The translations under genes and the position numbers were made by a program. From positions 1,030,397 through 1,094,396 of the forward strand of contig NZ_LT559262.1 in NCBI RefSeq assembly GCF_900083545.1: DNA of 64,000 nucleotides, read 5' to 3'. Origin of the DNA: Alistipes provencensis (GTDB lineage Bacteria > Bacteroidota > Bacteroidia > Bacteroidales > Rikenellaceae). The notes under the pieces were generated by a model. The model saw only the letters and a list, made by a program, of their open reading frames with translations. It was not told the DNA's origin and searched no databases. This document shows positions 8,534 to 17,560 of this stretch, piece by piece. The first letter of the stretch is position 1. Every line of letters starts with the position of its first letter.

Positions 8534-10723
8534 ATGACAACATACATCGCCTATATCCTGAAATTCCTCTTCCGCATCAAGTGGTGGCTGATCGTCTGCC
8601 CGGTGCTGGTCGCGCTGCTGGTTTACATCTACATGGGGCGCCAGTCCCGCTATTACCGCTCGACCACGACCATTTATACGGGCATCGTCTCGGGTTACGA
8701 CCTCGAGAACGGCGAGGGTTCGCGTCAGGACTGGAACATCATCAACAACGCGATGGACAACCTCATCAACATCATCAAGTCGCAGTCGACGCTGCACAAC
8801 GTTTCGCTGCGTCTCTACGCCCGGAACATGGCGTACGGCAACCCGGATGAGGACAACAACTACATCTACGCCCGCAACTACCGCAGCGAGGTGTCCCACA
8901 CGCCGCAGGAGGTGCTCGACCTGATCGACCGCACGAGCGAGGACAAGACGTTCCGCAACCTCCTCGACTACGAGGTCGCCGAGCACGGCAACCACGTCTA
9001 CGGACTGTTCCACTGGACCCACCGCTACTACAGCTACCAAGCGCTGAGCCGCATCGAGGTCCGCCGCATCGCCAACAGCGACATGCTCGAAATAAGCTAT
9101 GAGAACGACGATCCCGGGGTGGTCTACAACACGCTGGAACTGCTCAACGACGAGTTCGTCGAACAGTACAAGGAGCTGCGTTTCGGCGAGACCAACGACG
9201 TTATCCGGTTCTTCGAACAGGAGCTGGCCCGCGTGGGCAGCGAACTGCGCGAACAGGAGGATTCGCTGCGCGATTACAGCGTCGAAAACCTCATCATCAA
9301 CTACGACGAGCAGACCAAGCACATCGCCATCCTCTCGCGCGACTTCGAGCTGCGCTACGAGGAGACACGTCTGAACCTCAACAGTTCGGAGTCGCTGCGC
9401 CGGAAGATCGAGGCACAGCTCGAGGACCTGCAGATCTTCCGCAACAACGCCGCATTCGTCGAACAACTGCACAAGATCGGCGATCTCCAAGCCCAGATCA
9501 CAGCCGCCGAGGCGTTCATTCCCGACCCCGCATCGGGCCGCCAGCCCGTCCGGGAGCCCGTCGACGTGAGCCGGCTGCAGGTGCAGATGAACCGCGAGAC
9601 CGACAGCCTGCGCAACCTCACCTCGGCCATCGCCAGCCAGCAGTACACCAAAGAGGGTATCGCCACGGGGTCGCTCATCCAGCAATGGCTCGACGCCGTG
9701 CTGCTCTCGACCAAGTCGCAGGCCGAAATGGAGGTGGTGAACGAGTGGAAAAAGTCGCTCGACGACCGCTATGTGCAGTACGCTCCGGTCGGTTCGACGC
9801 TCAAGCGCAAGAACCGCCTGATCAGCTTCACCGAGCAGTCGTACCTCGCCATGCTGCAGGCCCTCAACACGGCCCGCCTGCGCCAGAAAAACCTGCAGAT
9901 GACCTCGGCGACGCTCAAAATCATCAACCCGCCCGTGCTGCCCATCTCGGCCGAGCCGACCAAGCGCAAGATGATGGTCGCCGCGGCGTTCTTCGTCACG
10001 GCCGTCTTTATCCTCGGCTTCTTCATCCTGCTCGAACTGCTCGACCGCACGCTGCGCGACAAGATCCGTGCGGAGCGCATCACCGGCGGCAAGGTCATCG
10101 GGGCCTTCCCGGGCCCGGGACGCTTCGGCGAACGGCGCTTCGCCCGGCAGTACCGCGAGATCGCCTCGCGGTTCATGGGCAATGCCGTGCTCAACTATTT
10201 CGATCCCCGGAAGCGGCCCAACGTGCTGAACATTCTCTCCACGGAGCAGGGCGACGGCAAGTCGACGCTCGCCGAGCATCTGGCGGCTTATCTGCGCGAA
10301 ACGGGCATGAAGGTCCGCATCGCCTCGTGGAACAAGGATTTCGACTCCCATCAGAAGGATTTCCTGCTGGCCTCGCGGCTGGAGGAGTTCGTGCACGACA
10401 CCGAAGGCGAAACGCCGCTGGCCGAAGCCGACGTGGTGATCGTGGAATACCCGCCGCTGGACGACAGCGCCATCTCGAAAGAGCTGCTGCAAAACGCCGC
10501 GCTCAACATCATGGTGGCCCCGGCCAACCGCACATGGAAGGAGACCGACCAACTGCTCTATGAAAAGAGCGTCGAGATGGCCGGCGAAGCGCCCACGGCG
10601 CTGCTGCTCAACTGCGCGGGGCGCGACGTCGTGCAGACCTTCACGGGCCTGCTCCCGCCCTACACCCGCCTGCGCAAACTGGGCTACCAGATCAGTCAGT
10701 TCGGTTTCACGGCGGTCAAATAA
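8534..10723 (+). CDS. Wzc/Wzz-like polysaccharide co-polymerase with P-loop domain
   Basis: 729 residues. Membrane helices near 14-32 and 479-500 flank a large periplasmic region rich in coiled coil, as in chain-length determinant proteins. The cytoplasmic C-terminal part has a Walker A motif (STEQGDGKST, about residue 573) and a Walker-B-like stretch (ADVVIVEYPPLDD). The tyrosine-rich tail of bacterial tyrosine autokinases is missing, and no phosphatase gene is nearby. Expected role: setting polymer length and linking the polymerase to export. It sits between the TolC-like and polymerase genes in the same operon. Confidence 0.8.
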   Translation: MTTYIAYILKFLFRIKWWLIVCPVLVALLVYIYMGRQSRYYRSTTTIYTGIVSGYDLENGEGSRQDWNIINNAMDNLINIIKSQSTLHNVSLRLYARNMAYGNPDEDNNYIYARNYRSEVSHTPQEVLDLIDRTSEDKTFRNLLDYEVAEHGNHVYGLFHWTHRYYSYQALSRIEVRRIANSDMLEISYENDDPGVVYNTLELLNDEFVEQYKELRFGETNDVIRFFEQELARVGSELREQEDSLRDYSVENLIINYDEQTKHIAILSRDFELRYEETRLNLNSSESLRRKIEAQLEDLQIFRNNAAFVEQLHKIGDLQAQITAAEAFIPDPASGRQPVREPVDVSRLQVQMNRETDSLRNLTSAIASQQYTKEGIATGSLIQQWLDAVLLSTKSQAEMEVVNEWKKSLDDRYVQYAPVGSTLKRKNRLISFTEQSYLAMLQALNTARLRQKNLQMTSATLKIINPPVLPISAEPTKRKMMVAAAFFVTAVFILGFFILLELLDRTLRDKIRAERITGGKVIGAFPGPGRFGERRFARQYREIASRFMGNAVLNYFDPRKRPNVLNILSTEQGDGKSTLAEHLAAYLRETGMKVRIASWNKDFDSHQKDFLLASRLEEFVHDTEGETPLAEADVVIVEYPPLDDSAISKELLQNAALNIMVAPANRTWKETDQLLYEKSVEMAGEAPTALLLNCAGRDVVQTFTGLLPPYTRLRKLGYQISQFGFTAVK

Positions 10724-10747
10724 TCCGCCCCGAATATCCGTAACCCG

Positions 10748-12292
10748 ATGCAGCTTACCGGCAACATAACCGCTCCGCTGAGCATTTCGCGCGCACTCGT
10801 GACACTGGTGCTCGCCGGAGGCGTGGCGGCCATCGCCTACGCCTTCACCCACTTCGGGCTGCCGGCGGGGGCCGCGATCGCCATGCTGCCCTCGGGACTT
10901 TGCATCCTGTGGCTGTCGATGCGCAACCCCGCGTTCTCGATGCTGGGAATGCTGGTCCTCAACTACTTCATCATGTACCTCGGCCGCGAGTTCCTCCACG
11001 GAGCGCCGGTCGGCGTGATCCTCGACGCCGCGCTGTTCTTCAATCTGGCGATGCTCATCCTGCAGGCCCTCGTGCACCGGGTCGAGTGGCGGTGTGCCAA
11101 AACGGGGCTGACCCTCGCCGCCGCGATCTGGATGATCTACTGCGTGCTGGAGCTCTTCAACCCCCAGAGCATTTCGCCCAAAGGGTGGACCATGGCCATC
11201 CGTTCGCTGGCGTTCTATTTCTTCCTGATCGTGGTGCTCACGCAGCTCACGATGGCCCGCTACAAATACCTGAAACAGATGCTGGCCGTGTGGTCGGTGC
11301 TGACGCTGATCGCCGTCGGGAAAGCCCTCGCCCAGAAATACCTCGGGTTCAACGCCGCGGAGAACTACTGGCTCTTCGTCGAGGGAGGCGCCACGACCCA
11401 CATCATCTACACCGGCGTGCGCTACTTCTCGCTCTACAGCGACGCCGCGAACTTCGGCGCCGGCATGGGGCTGGCGATGGTGGTCTTCTCGATCTCGGCG
11501 CTCTATTACCGCAATCCGTGGATGAAGGTCTACATGCTGACGGTGGCCGCGGCGGCCTGCTACGGCATGCTGATCTCCGGCACGCGCAGCGCGCTGGCCG
11601 TACCCTTCGCCGGATATGCCGTCTTCGTGATGCTGTCGCGGAATTTCCGGATGGTCGTGGCGGGCGTGTTCCTGATTATCATGGCCTTCTGCTTCCTGAA
11701 ATTCACGACCATCGGTCAGGGCAACCCCATCATCCGGCGCGCCCGGAGCGCCTTCAACACCGAGGACGCCTCGTTTCAGGTGCGTCTGGACAATCAGGCC
11801 CGGCTGCGCGAACTGATGCGCGGCAAACCCTTCGGCGCGGGACTGGGGCACGGCGGCGGCAAGGCCAAGGTCTTCGCCCCCGATGCACCGCTGTCGCAGA
11901 TACCCACCGACTCGTGGTTCGTGATGATCTGGGTCGAAACGGGCATCGTAGGGCTGCTGCTGCACGTCGGCATCCTGCTATACGTCCTCGGAAGAGGCGC
12001 ATGGCTGGTCTTTTTCAGGCTCCGGAACACCCAGCTCAAAGGATTCGTCGCGGCGCTGACGGCCGGCATCGCGGGCGTCGTGGTGATGGCCTACGCCAAC
12101 GAAGTGCTGGGACAGATTCCCACGGGCGCCATTATCTACATGAGCATGGCCTTCATCTTCCTCTCGCCGCGTTTCGACAAGGAACTGGCGGAAGCCGAGG
12201 AAGCCGAACATACGATCCCTGCCAAAAACCTGCTTGCCGTGCGGCCGCACAGGACATCGGCGCTTCCGTCGGCAATGGCCAAACAACAATGA
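10748..12292 (+). CDS. O-antigen ligase/polymerase family membrane protein (Wzy-like)
   Basis: 514 residues, mostly hydrophobic helices (about 10-12 predicted by eye), with a periplasmic loop region carrying SGTRSALAVPFAGY near residue 277 and GAGLGHGGGK near 360, features of the Wzy/WaaL superfamily. Its place in an operon with a sugar transferase, a co-polymerase and glycosyltransferases favours polymerisation of lipid-linked repeat units at the periplasmic face over lipid A ligation. Its stop is one base before the next start. Confidence 0.8.
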   Translation: MQLTGNITAPLSISRALVTLVLAGGVAAIAYAFTHFGLPAGAAIAMLPSGLCILWLSMRNPAFSMLGMLVLNYFIMYLGREFLHGAPVGVILDAALFFNLAMLILQALVHRVEWRCAKTGLTLAAAIWMIYCVLELFNPQSISPKGWTMAIRSLAFYFFLIVVLTQLTMARYKYLKQMLAVWSVLTLIAVGKALAQKYLGFNAAENYWLFVEGGATTHIIYTGVRYFSLYSDAANFGAGMGLAMVVFSISALYYRNPWMKVYMLTVAAAACYGMLISGTRSALAVPFAGYAVFVMLSRNFRMVVAGVFLIIMAFCFLKFTTIGQGNPIIRRARSAFNTEDASFQVRLDNQARLRELMRGKPFGAGLGHGGGKAKVFAPDAPLSQIPTDSWFVMIWVETGIVGLLLHVGILLYVLGRGAWLVFFRLRNTQLKGFVAALTAGIAGVVVMAYANEVLGQIPTGAIIYMSMAFIFLSPRFDKELAEAEEAEHTIPAKNLLAVRPHRTSALPSAMAKQQ

Positions 12293-12293
12293 C

Positions 12294-13184
12294 ATGAAGG
12301 CACGCATATCGGTCATATCGGTCAACTACAACGGCTTCGCGGTCACCACGGCGATGATCAACTCGCTGCGGCGCCACGTCACGACGCCGATGGAGATCGT
12401 CGTCGTGGACAACGGTTCGGAACGGGACGAGGCGGCGATGCTGCAGGAACGCTATCCCGAGATAATTGCCATACGGAGTCAGGAAAACCTCGGCTTCGCC
12501 GGAGGCAACAACCTCGGCATCCGGGCCGCGACGGGCGACTGCCTGCTGCTGCTCAACAACGACACGGAGGTCGCGGACGACACGCTGCACCACCTCTGCG
12601 ACACGCTCGACGCCGACCCAGCGATCGGGGCCGTCTGTCCCAAAATCCGTTTCCATGAGCCTCCGCAGGCCATCCAGTTCGCGGGATACACGCCCCTGAC
12701 GCGCATCACCCTGCGCAACGCCCTCATCGGGTTCGGCGAACCGGACAACGGGCGGTTCGACACTCCGCACGACACGCCCTATGCCCACGGCGCGGCGATG
12801 ATGGTGCGGCGCGAAGCCGTCGAACGGGCGGGAATGATGCCCGAAGCGTACTTCCTCTATTACGAGGAGCTGGACTGGTCGGTGCGCATCCGCGAGGCAG
12901 GTTACCGCATCGCCTACGACCCGCGGGCCACGGTATTCCACAAGGAGAGCGCCACCACGGGCCGCCAGAGTCCGCTGCGGAGCTATTACCTCACGCGCAA
13001 CCGCCTGCTGTTCGCCCGCCGCAACCGCCGCGGAGCCGCACAACGGCTCTCGGTCGTCTATCAACTGGGGGTGGCGCTTCCCAAAAGCGTCCTCACGTCG
13101 CTGCTGCACGGCCGCAGGGATTTGGCGGCGGCCGTCCTGCGCGGTGCGCGGGATTTTCTGCGACATAAAACAGGAAAAGAATGA
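12294..13184 (+). CDS. GT2-family glycosyltransferase (rhamnosyltransferase-like)
   Basis: 296 residues, cytoplasmic GT-A fold. Motifs in order: ISVISVNYNGF, VVVDNGS, the metal-binding-like LLLNNDTEV, HGAAMMVRREAV and the acceptor-side YYEELDWSVRIREAGY, typical of WbbL-type enzymes. The frame is open 20 codons upstream inside the polymerase gene, but ATG 12294, one base past the upstream stop, gives the family's normal N-terminus. Donor and acceptor sugars are not predictable. Confidence 0.85.
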   Translation: MKARISVISVNYNGFAVTTAMINSLRRHVTTPMEIVVVDNGSERDEAAMLQERYPEIIAIRSQENLGFAGGNNLGIRAATGDCLLLLNNDTEVADDTLHHLCDTLDADPAIGAVCPKIRFHEPPQAIQFAGYTPLTRITLRNALIGFGEPDNGRFDTPHDTPYAHGAAMMVRREAVERAGMMPEAYFLYYEELDWSVRIREAGYRIAYDPRATVFHKESATTGRQSPLRSYYLTRNRLLFARRNRRGAAQRLSVVYQLGVALPKSVLTSLLHGRRDLAAAVLRGARDFLRHKTGKE

Positions 13185-14374
13185 TAGTGAACATCATAGA
13201 CTGGATCTTCATCTTCGCGCTGCTGCTCCCGGTGCTCTATCTGTTCGTCTTCGCGGCGTTCTCGATGCAGCGGAGGCGGGAGCCCTATCCTCCGGCCCGG
13301 AAACAGCGTCGTTTCGTGACGCTGATCCCTGCCTACAAAGCCGACGCGGTCGTCGTCCGCACGGCGCAGGCGGCACTGGCACAGGAGTATCCCGAGGGAT
13401 TGCACCGCGTGGCGGTGATCGCCGACCAGTTACAGCCCGCAACGCTCGGAGAGCTGCGCAAACTGTCCCTGACAGTGATCGAGGTGACGTTCGAGAACAG
13501 TTCGAAAGCCAAGGCCCTGACTGCCGCCGTCGAGGAGCTGGGGCCCGAGGCGGCCGATGCCGTGGCGATCCTCGACGCCGACAACCTCGTGGGCGGGGAG
13601 TTCATCGCGCGCCTCAACGAAGTCTTCGACGCGGGTGTGGAGGCCGTACAGGCGCACCGCACGGCCAAGAACCGCGACACGGACACCGCGGTGCTCGACG
13701 CCGCGGGCGAGGAGATCAACAACTCGATCTTCCGCCGCGGACATGTGGCGCTGGGATTTTCCTCGGCGCTGATCGGCTCGGGCATGGCGTTCCGCTACGA
13801 CTGGTTCTGCGCCAACATCCGCCGGTGCGTCACCGCCGGCGAGGACAAGGAGCTCGAAGCGCTGCTCCTGCAGGAGCGCATCTATATCGACTATCTGGAC
13901 GACGTGGAGGTGCTGGACGAAAAGGTGCAGGGCGAGGAGGCTTACTACAACCAGCGGCGGCGGTGGATCGCGGCACAGTTCTATGCCCTCGGCTCGGCGG
14001 TGAAGAACCTCCCCGGAGCCCTCTTTTCGGGGAATTTCGACTACTGCGACAAGCTGCTGCAATGGTGCCTGCCCCCGCGGATGCTGCTCATCGGCCTCGT
14101 ACCGCTGTGGGCCGTCGTAATGACCTTCCTCGACCCGTGGGGTTCCGTCAAATGGTGGATCGCCCTCGTGCTGATGCTCTTCGCACTGGCCATGGCCCTG
14201 CCCGACGCGCAGACCGACGCCAAGCTGGGCCGCGCCCTGCGCCGCGTTCCGGTGCTGGTGCTGCTCACGGCCGCCAACCTCTTCCGCCTCGGCGGAACCA
14301 AGGATAAGTTCATCCATACCCAACACACCGGCGCAGCCGACTCCGCACCGGATAAAACAGACCCGAACGCATGA
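13181..14374 (+). CDS. Membrane-anchored GT2 glycosyltransferase
   Basis: 397 residues: an N-terminal membrane helix, a GT-A domain with FVTLIPAYKAD, the DxD-like AILDADNLVG and a QRRRW motif of the processive GT2 type, then hydrophobic helices at the C-terminus. This is the layout of cellulose/hyaluronan-synthase-like enzymes, but the product cannot be told. Its ATG overlaps the upstream stop by four bases (ATGA), and its own stop overlaps the next gene the same way. Confidence 0.85.
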   Translation: MIVNIIDWIFIFALLLPVLYLFVFAAFSMQRRREPYPPARKQRRFVTLIPAYKADAVVVRTAQAALAQEYPEGLHRVAVIADQLQPATLGELRKLSLTVIEVTFENSSKAKALTAAVEELGPEAADAVAILDADNLVGGEFIARLNEVFDAGVEAVQAHRTAKNRDTDTAVLDAAGEEINNSIFRRGHVALGFSSALIGSGMAFRYDWFCANIRRCVTAGEDKELEALLLQERIYIDYLDDVEVLDEKVQGEEAYYNQRRRWIAAQFYALGSAVKNLPGALFSGNFDYCDKLLQWCLPPRMLLIGLVPLWAVVMTFLDPWGSVKWWIALVLMLFALAMALPDAQTDAKLGRALRRVPVLVLLTAANLFRLGGTKDKFIHTQHTGAADSAPDKTDPNA

Positions 14375-15492
14375 AAATAGCCATCGAAGCGCAGCGCATC
14401 TTCCGCCCCAACAAACACGGCATGGACTTCGTGGCGCTCGAAACCATCCGCTGCCTGCAACGGCTCGACACCGAGAACGAGTACTTCATCTTCGTGGGCG
14501 ACGGTCCCGACCGCTGCCTCGAGGAGACGCCCAACGTGCACATCGTCACGCTCCGCTGTCCGTCGTATCCGCTGTGGGAGCAGTGGGCCCTGCCGCGGGC
14601 CGTGGCGCGCGTGAAGCCCGACCTGCTGCACTGCACGAGCAACACCGCCCCGGTGTGGGGATCGACGCCGCTGGTGGTAACGCTCCACGACATCATCTTC
14701 CTCGAGAAGCAGGCCGGACGCAACTCGTCGCTCTACCAGTCGTTAGGACGCCAGTACCGCCGTCTGGTGGTGCCGCGCATCCTGCCCAAATGCCGCCGAA
14801 TCATCACCGTGTCGCAGTTCGAATGCGACCGCATCCGCACGGCCCTCGGCCTCGACCCCGAACGGATCATGGCCATCCACAACGGCTACAATCCCCGGTT
14901 CCGGCCGATGGACGACACGGCGGAGGTCACCAAGCGCTACCTGCCCGATGCGGAATACCTCTTCTTCCTCGGCAACACCGACCCCAAGAAGAACACTCCG
15001 GGAACGCTCCGCGCCTATGCCGAATATGTGCGCCGCTCGGAACATCCGCTGCCGCTGCTGGTCGCGGACCTCACGGTGCAGGCCGCGGAGTCGATTTTAC
15101 AGCAGATCGGCCAGCCGGAACTGATGGAGCGTCTCCGCCTGCCGGGATATATCCCCAACGGCGACCTCCCGGCCGTCTACAACGGCGCCTCGGCATTCCT
15201 CTACACCTCGCTGCGCGAGAGTTTCGGCATTCCCCAGCTCGAGGCGATGGCCTGCGGGACGCCCGTGGTGACGTCGAACACCTCGGCCATTCCCGAGATC
15301 GCGGGCGAGGGGGCCATTCTCGTCGACCCGACCTCGCCGGAGGCCATAGCCGGCGCCCTCCTGCGGCTCGAGACCGACGACGCCTTCCGGACGGAAACGA
15401 TCGCCTACGGGCTGGAGCGGGTGAAGCTCTTCTCGTGGGAACAGACGGCCCGGAAACTGCTGGCGCTCTACCGCGAACTGGCCGGACAATAA
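14371..15492 (+). CDS. GT4-family glycosyltransferase
   Basis: 373 residues, GT-B fold. The C-terminal domain carries the donor-binding EX7E signature in ESFGIPQLE, followed by AMACGTPVVTSNTSAIPEI. The N-terminal domain has the acceptor-side HCTSNTAPVWG and TLHDIIFLEK segments. Last gene of the first exopolysaccharide operon, ATGA-coupled to the gene before it and followed six bases on by a strong terminator. Confidence 0.9.
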   Translation: MKIAIEAQRIFRPNKHGMDFVALETIRCLQRLDTENEYFIFVGDGPDRCLEETPNVHIVTLRCPSYPLWEQWALPRAVARVKPDLLHCTSNTAPVWGSTPLVVTLHDIIFLEKQAGRNSSLYQSLGRQYRRLVVPRILPKCRRIITVSQFECDRIRTALGLDPERIMAIHNGYNPRFRPMDDTAEVTKRYLPDAEYLFFLGNTDPKKNTPGTLRAYAEYVRRSEHPLPLLVADLTVQAAESILQQIGQPELMERLRLPGYIPNGDLPAVYNGASAFLYTSLRESFGIPQLEAMACGTPVVTSNTSAIPEIAGEGAILVDPTSPEAIAGALLRLETDDAFRTETIAYGLERVKLFSWEQTARKLLALYRELAGQ

Positions 15493-15497
15493 AATAA

Positions 15498-15526
15498 GGG
15501 GGACGATTCGAAATCGTCCCCCTTTT
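15498..15526. terminator. Bidirectional rho-independent terminator
   Basis: An 11-bp perfect stem (GGGGGACGATT/AATCGTCCCCC) with a three-base loop and a T4 tail. It ends the first exopolysaccharide operon on the plus strand and lies between convergent genes, so it can also serve the LruC gene. Confidence 0.9.
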
Positions 15527-15548
15527 CAATTCTTCCTGCGCGGTCCGG

Positions 15549-16805
15549 CTATTTCCGGCTCACCAGATTCGCTTTCTCCCCATGCTCATACCAATCCTTC
15601 GCAGCATTGCCGCCCGACTGCACCCACTCGGCAAAATCGGGATAAGCTTTCAGGAAATCGATATCCTCATAGGCATGGGGGATATTTTCGGGAATATTGA
15701 TCGCCCAGACCATCCGGTCGTTCGAATAGTAGAACGTCGGAGCCTTGACCGTATTGGCATTCTTGCTCTCGCGCTCGTAAACCGCCATGCCCGCCGCAGT
15801 AGGCTCCACACCGCCGAAGTGGATCTCCTTGCCGTCAGCATCGGACAGGAAGAAATCGAACGAGTCGAACGTCAGCCCGGACTGCGCCACCGAATTGCGG
15901 AGTTCGATGAAATAGACCACCGTGATCAGATCGTCGTCCGCCATCTCCTGTCCGCGTTCCGTATTGAGGTAGGCCGAACCCACGGGAGCGTGTTTCTTCG
16001 TACTGATTCCCCGGAACTCCAGCACCGCGGGATCCTTGACATTGTTGCCGGGATTGAGCTGGACAAGTTCCGCATCGTCAGGGACATTCATGCCTCCGTA
16101 GCCCGCTTCCCGCGACAGGTCCTCGATCTCCGCGATCTCACCGCCCTTGACGCCCTTCATCCGCAGATGAGGCGTATAGGGAAGCGTGCCGCCGATGGCC
16201 TTCACGCGCACGCCGATCTGCATCCACCGAACCATGTTCTTGTTGTTGGCGTAGAGCTGTATCTTGTAGTTCAGGACGAAATCGTTGAAGTCGTAGTCGC
16301 CGTAAGCGGGCCAAAGGTCCTCGAACATCAGCGTTCCCCAGCCGCCCCGGATGGCCGGCACATAAATCACCTTGTCATAGTCGTTGCCGCCGCCGCGGGT
16401 CATGGCTGCCGGAGCCGCATCGGCCCCGATAGCGAACGATATTTTGCCGTTCGACACAGCGACGGTTTTTCCAACCTGACTGCCGTCGGCCTTTCGGTAG
16501 CTGACATAGAGCGAACCGGTCGACGCGGGAATGTCGAGCACGACCTTTTCGGCATCGTCGCCGACGGCGAACGAAGCGAAAGGCTCCTCGCCGGAAGCGA
16601 ACGCCACGGAAACCACGGCCGGAACCGCAGCGGTGACGTCACATTCGACAGCACCCGTGGTCTTCCAGTCGAAAGAGGCGGGGACCGCAAGACTTTTAGT
16701 TTCCAAAGGTGCCTCCGGAGTTCCGGGCCCCTTTACATCCGAAATGCGGTCGACGCATCCTGCGAAAACGACCGCTCCGCAAACGGCCAGAATGATTCTT
16801 TTCAT
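15549..16805 (-). CDS. LruC-domain (DUF4842) lipoprotein
   Basis: 418 residues. A lipoprotein signal peptide ends in the lipobox VVFAGC, so the mature protein is probably lipid-anchored at Cys16. The middle and C-terminal region has the LruC/DUF4842 hallmark FEDLWPAYGDYDFNDFVLNY (about residues 165-185), then beta-rich sequence ending near WVQSGGNAAKDWYEHGEKAN. LruC proteins are common Bacteroidota surface lipoproteins of poorly known role. It sits alone on the minus strand between the two exopolysaccharide operons. Confidence 0.85.
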   Translation of the reverse strand: MKRIILAVCGAVVFAGCVDRISDVKGPGTPEAPLETKSLAVPASFDWKTTGAVECDVTAAVPAVVSVAFASGEEPFASFAVGDDAEKVVLDIPASTGSLYVSYRKADGSQVGKTVAVSNGKISFAIGADAAPAAMTRGGGNDYDKVIYVPAIRGGWGTLMFEDLWPAYGDYDFNDFVLNYKIQLYANNKNMVRWMQIGVRVKAIGGTLPYTPHLRMKGVKGGEIAEIEDLSREAGYGGMNVPDDAELVQLNPGNNVKDPAVLEFRGISTKKHAPVGSAYLNTERGQEMADDDLITVVYFIELRNSVAQSGLTFDSFDFFLSDADGKEIHFGGVEPTAAGMAVYERESKNANTVKAPTFYYSNDRMVWAINIPENIPHAYEDIDFLKAYPDFAEWVQSGGNAAKDWYEHGEKANLVSRK

Positions 16806-16827
16806 GGAGTGAAGTTTTATGACGAGA

Positions 16828-16835
16828 CAAAGTTA
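16828..16835 (-). promoter_or_regulatory. Candidate -7 element of the LruC lipoprotein gene
   Basis: TAACTTTG on the minus strand matches TAnnTTTG, 22 bases before ATG 16805. No TTG at the ideal spacing. Confidence 0.4.
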
Positions 16836-16941
16836 AATATTATTTTCCAATTTTTATCATATTCATCCTTTCTTATAACAAAAAAGCCCGATAAATGAAA
16901 CGGGATCACTCCGAAACAGACCATATGAACCAAAAGTTTAT

Positions 16942-16949
16942 TATCTTTG
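16942..16949 (+). promoter_or_regulatory. -7 element of the second exopolysaccharide operon
   Basis: TATCTTTG matches TAnnTTTG exactly but ends only four bases before ATG 16954. A transcript starting at the usual distance would be leaderless or would begin inside the start codon. Confidence 0.5.
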
Positions 16950-16953
16950 TTCG

Positions 16954-17559
16954 ATGATCGCGACTATCAAACAAAATCCCCGCCTGCGCCGTCTGGTGCT
17001 GTGGCTGCTCACCCCGTCCAAACGGCCCCGGCCACGGTGGTGGCTGAGGCTGCTGCGCCCGTTGCTGCACCCTGCGGGAAAAGGATCGAAAATATGTTCC
17101 CATGCCCGGGCGGACATCTTCCCCTGGCACCGCTTCATACTGGAGCGGGACGCTCAGATCGAGGATTACGCCGTGGTCAACAACGGCGCCGGCGACGTCC
17201 GCATCGGCGAGGGCTCGCGCGTGGGCGTGGGTTCGGTGGTGGTCGGGCCGGTCGATATCGGCCGTTACGTCTTCCTGGGACAGCACGTCTCCGTGCAGGG
17301 GCTCATCCACGGTTACGAGGACGTGACGCAGGACCCCAACCTCCAGCCGCTGATGCTGCGGCCCGTGAAAGTCGGCGACTACACCCATCTGGGGACCAAC
17401 TCCACGATCATGGCCGGCGTCACCATCGGCGAGCGCTGCCAGATCGGCGCAGGGTCGGTCGTCACCAAGGACATACCGCCCTACAGCGTGGCCGTGGGCA
17501 ACCCGGCGCGGGTCGTAAAACGTTACGATTTCGAAAAAAAGGAGTGGGTCCGGGTCTGA
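16954..17559 (+). CDS. Left-handed beta-helix acyltransferase (acetyltransferase)
   Basis: 201 residues. An N-terminal basic segment (MIATIKQNPRLRRLVLWLL) precedes hexapeptide repeats (VRIGEGSRVGVGSVVVGPVDIG, then VTIGERCQIGAGSVV), the fold of trimeric acyl-CoA- or acetyl-CoA-dependent O- or N-acyltransferases. The histidine in QGLIHGYEDV is a candidate catalytic base. The C-terminal AVGNPARVVKRY is typical of the family. It opens the second operon, so it probably acylates a sugar of the polymer. With the promoter so close, GTG near residue 14 is an alternative start. Confidence 0.85.
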   Translation: MIATIKQNPRLRRLVLWLLTPSKRPRPRWWLRLLRPLLHPAGKGSKICSHARADIFPWHRFILERDAQIEDYAVVNNGAGDVRIGEGSRVGVGSVVVGPVDIGRYVFLGQHVSVQGLIHGYEDVTQDPNLQPLMLRPVKVGDYTHLGTNSTIMAGVTIGERCQIGAGSVVTKDIPPYSVAVGNPARVVKRYDFEKKEWVRV

Positions 17560-17560
17560 A

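Noticed and set aside
7985..11965. A very long open frame (over 1,300 codons) antisense to the polysaccharide genes
   Set aside because: It runs opposite well-supported genes, has a composition of Arg, His, Gln and Val expected from the reverse of GC-rich codons and shows no domain. The same applies to long antisense frames at 27988-30864 and 34301-37507.
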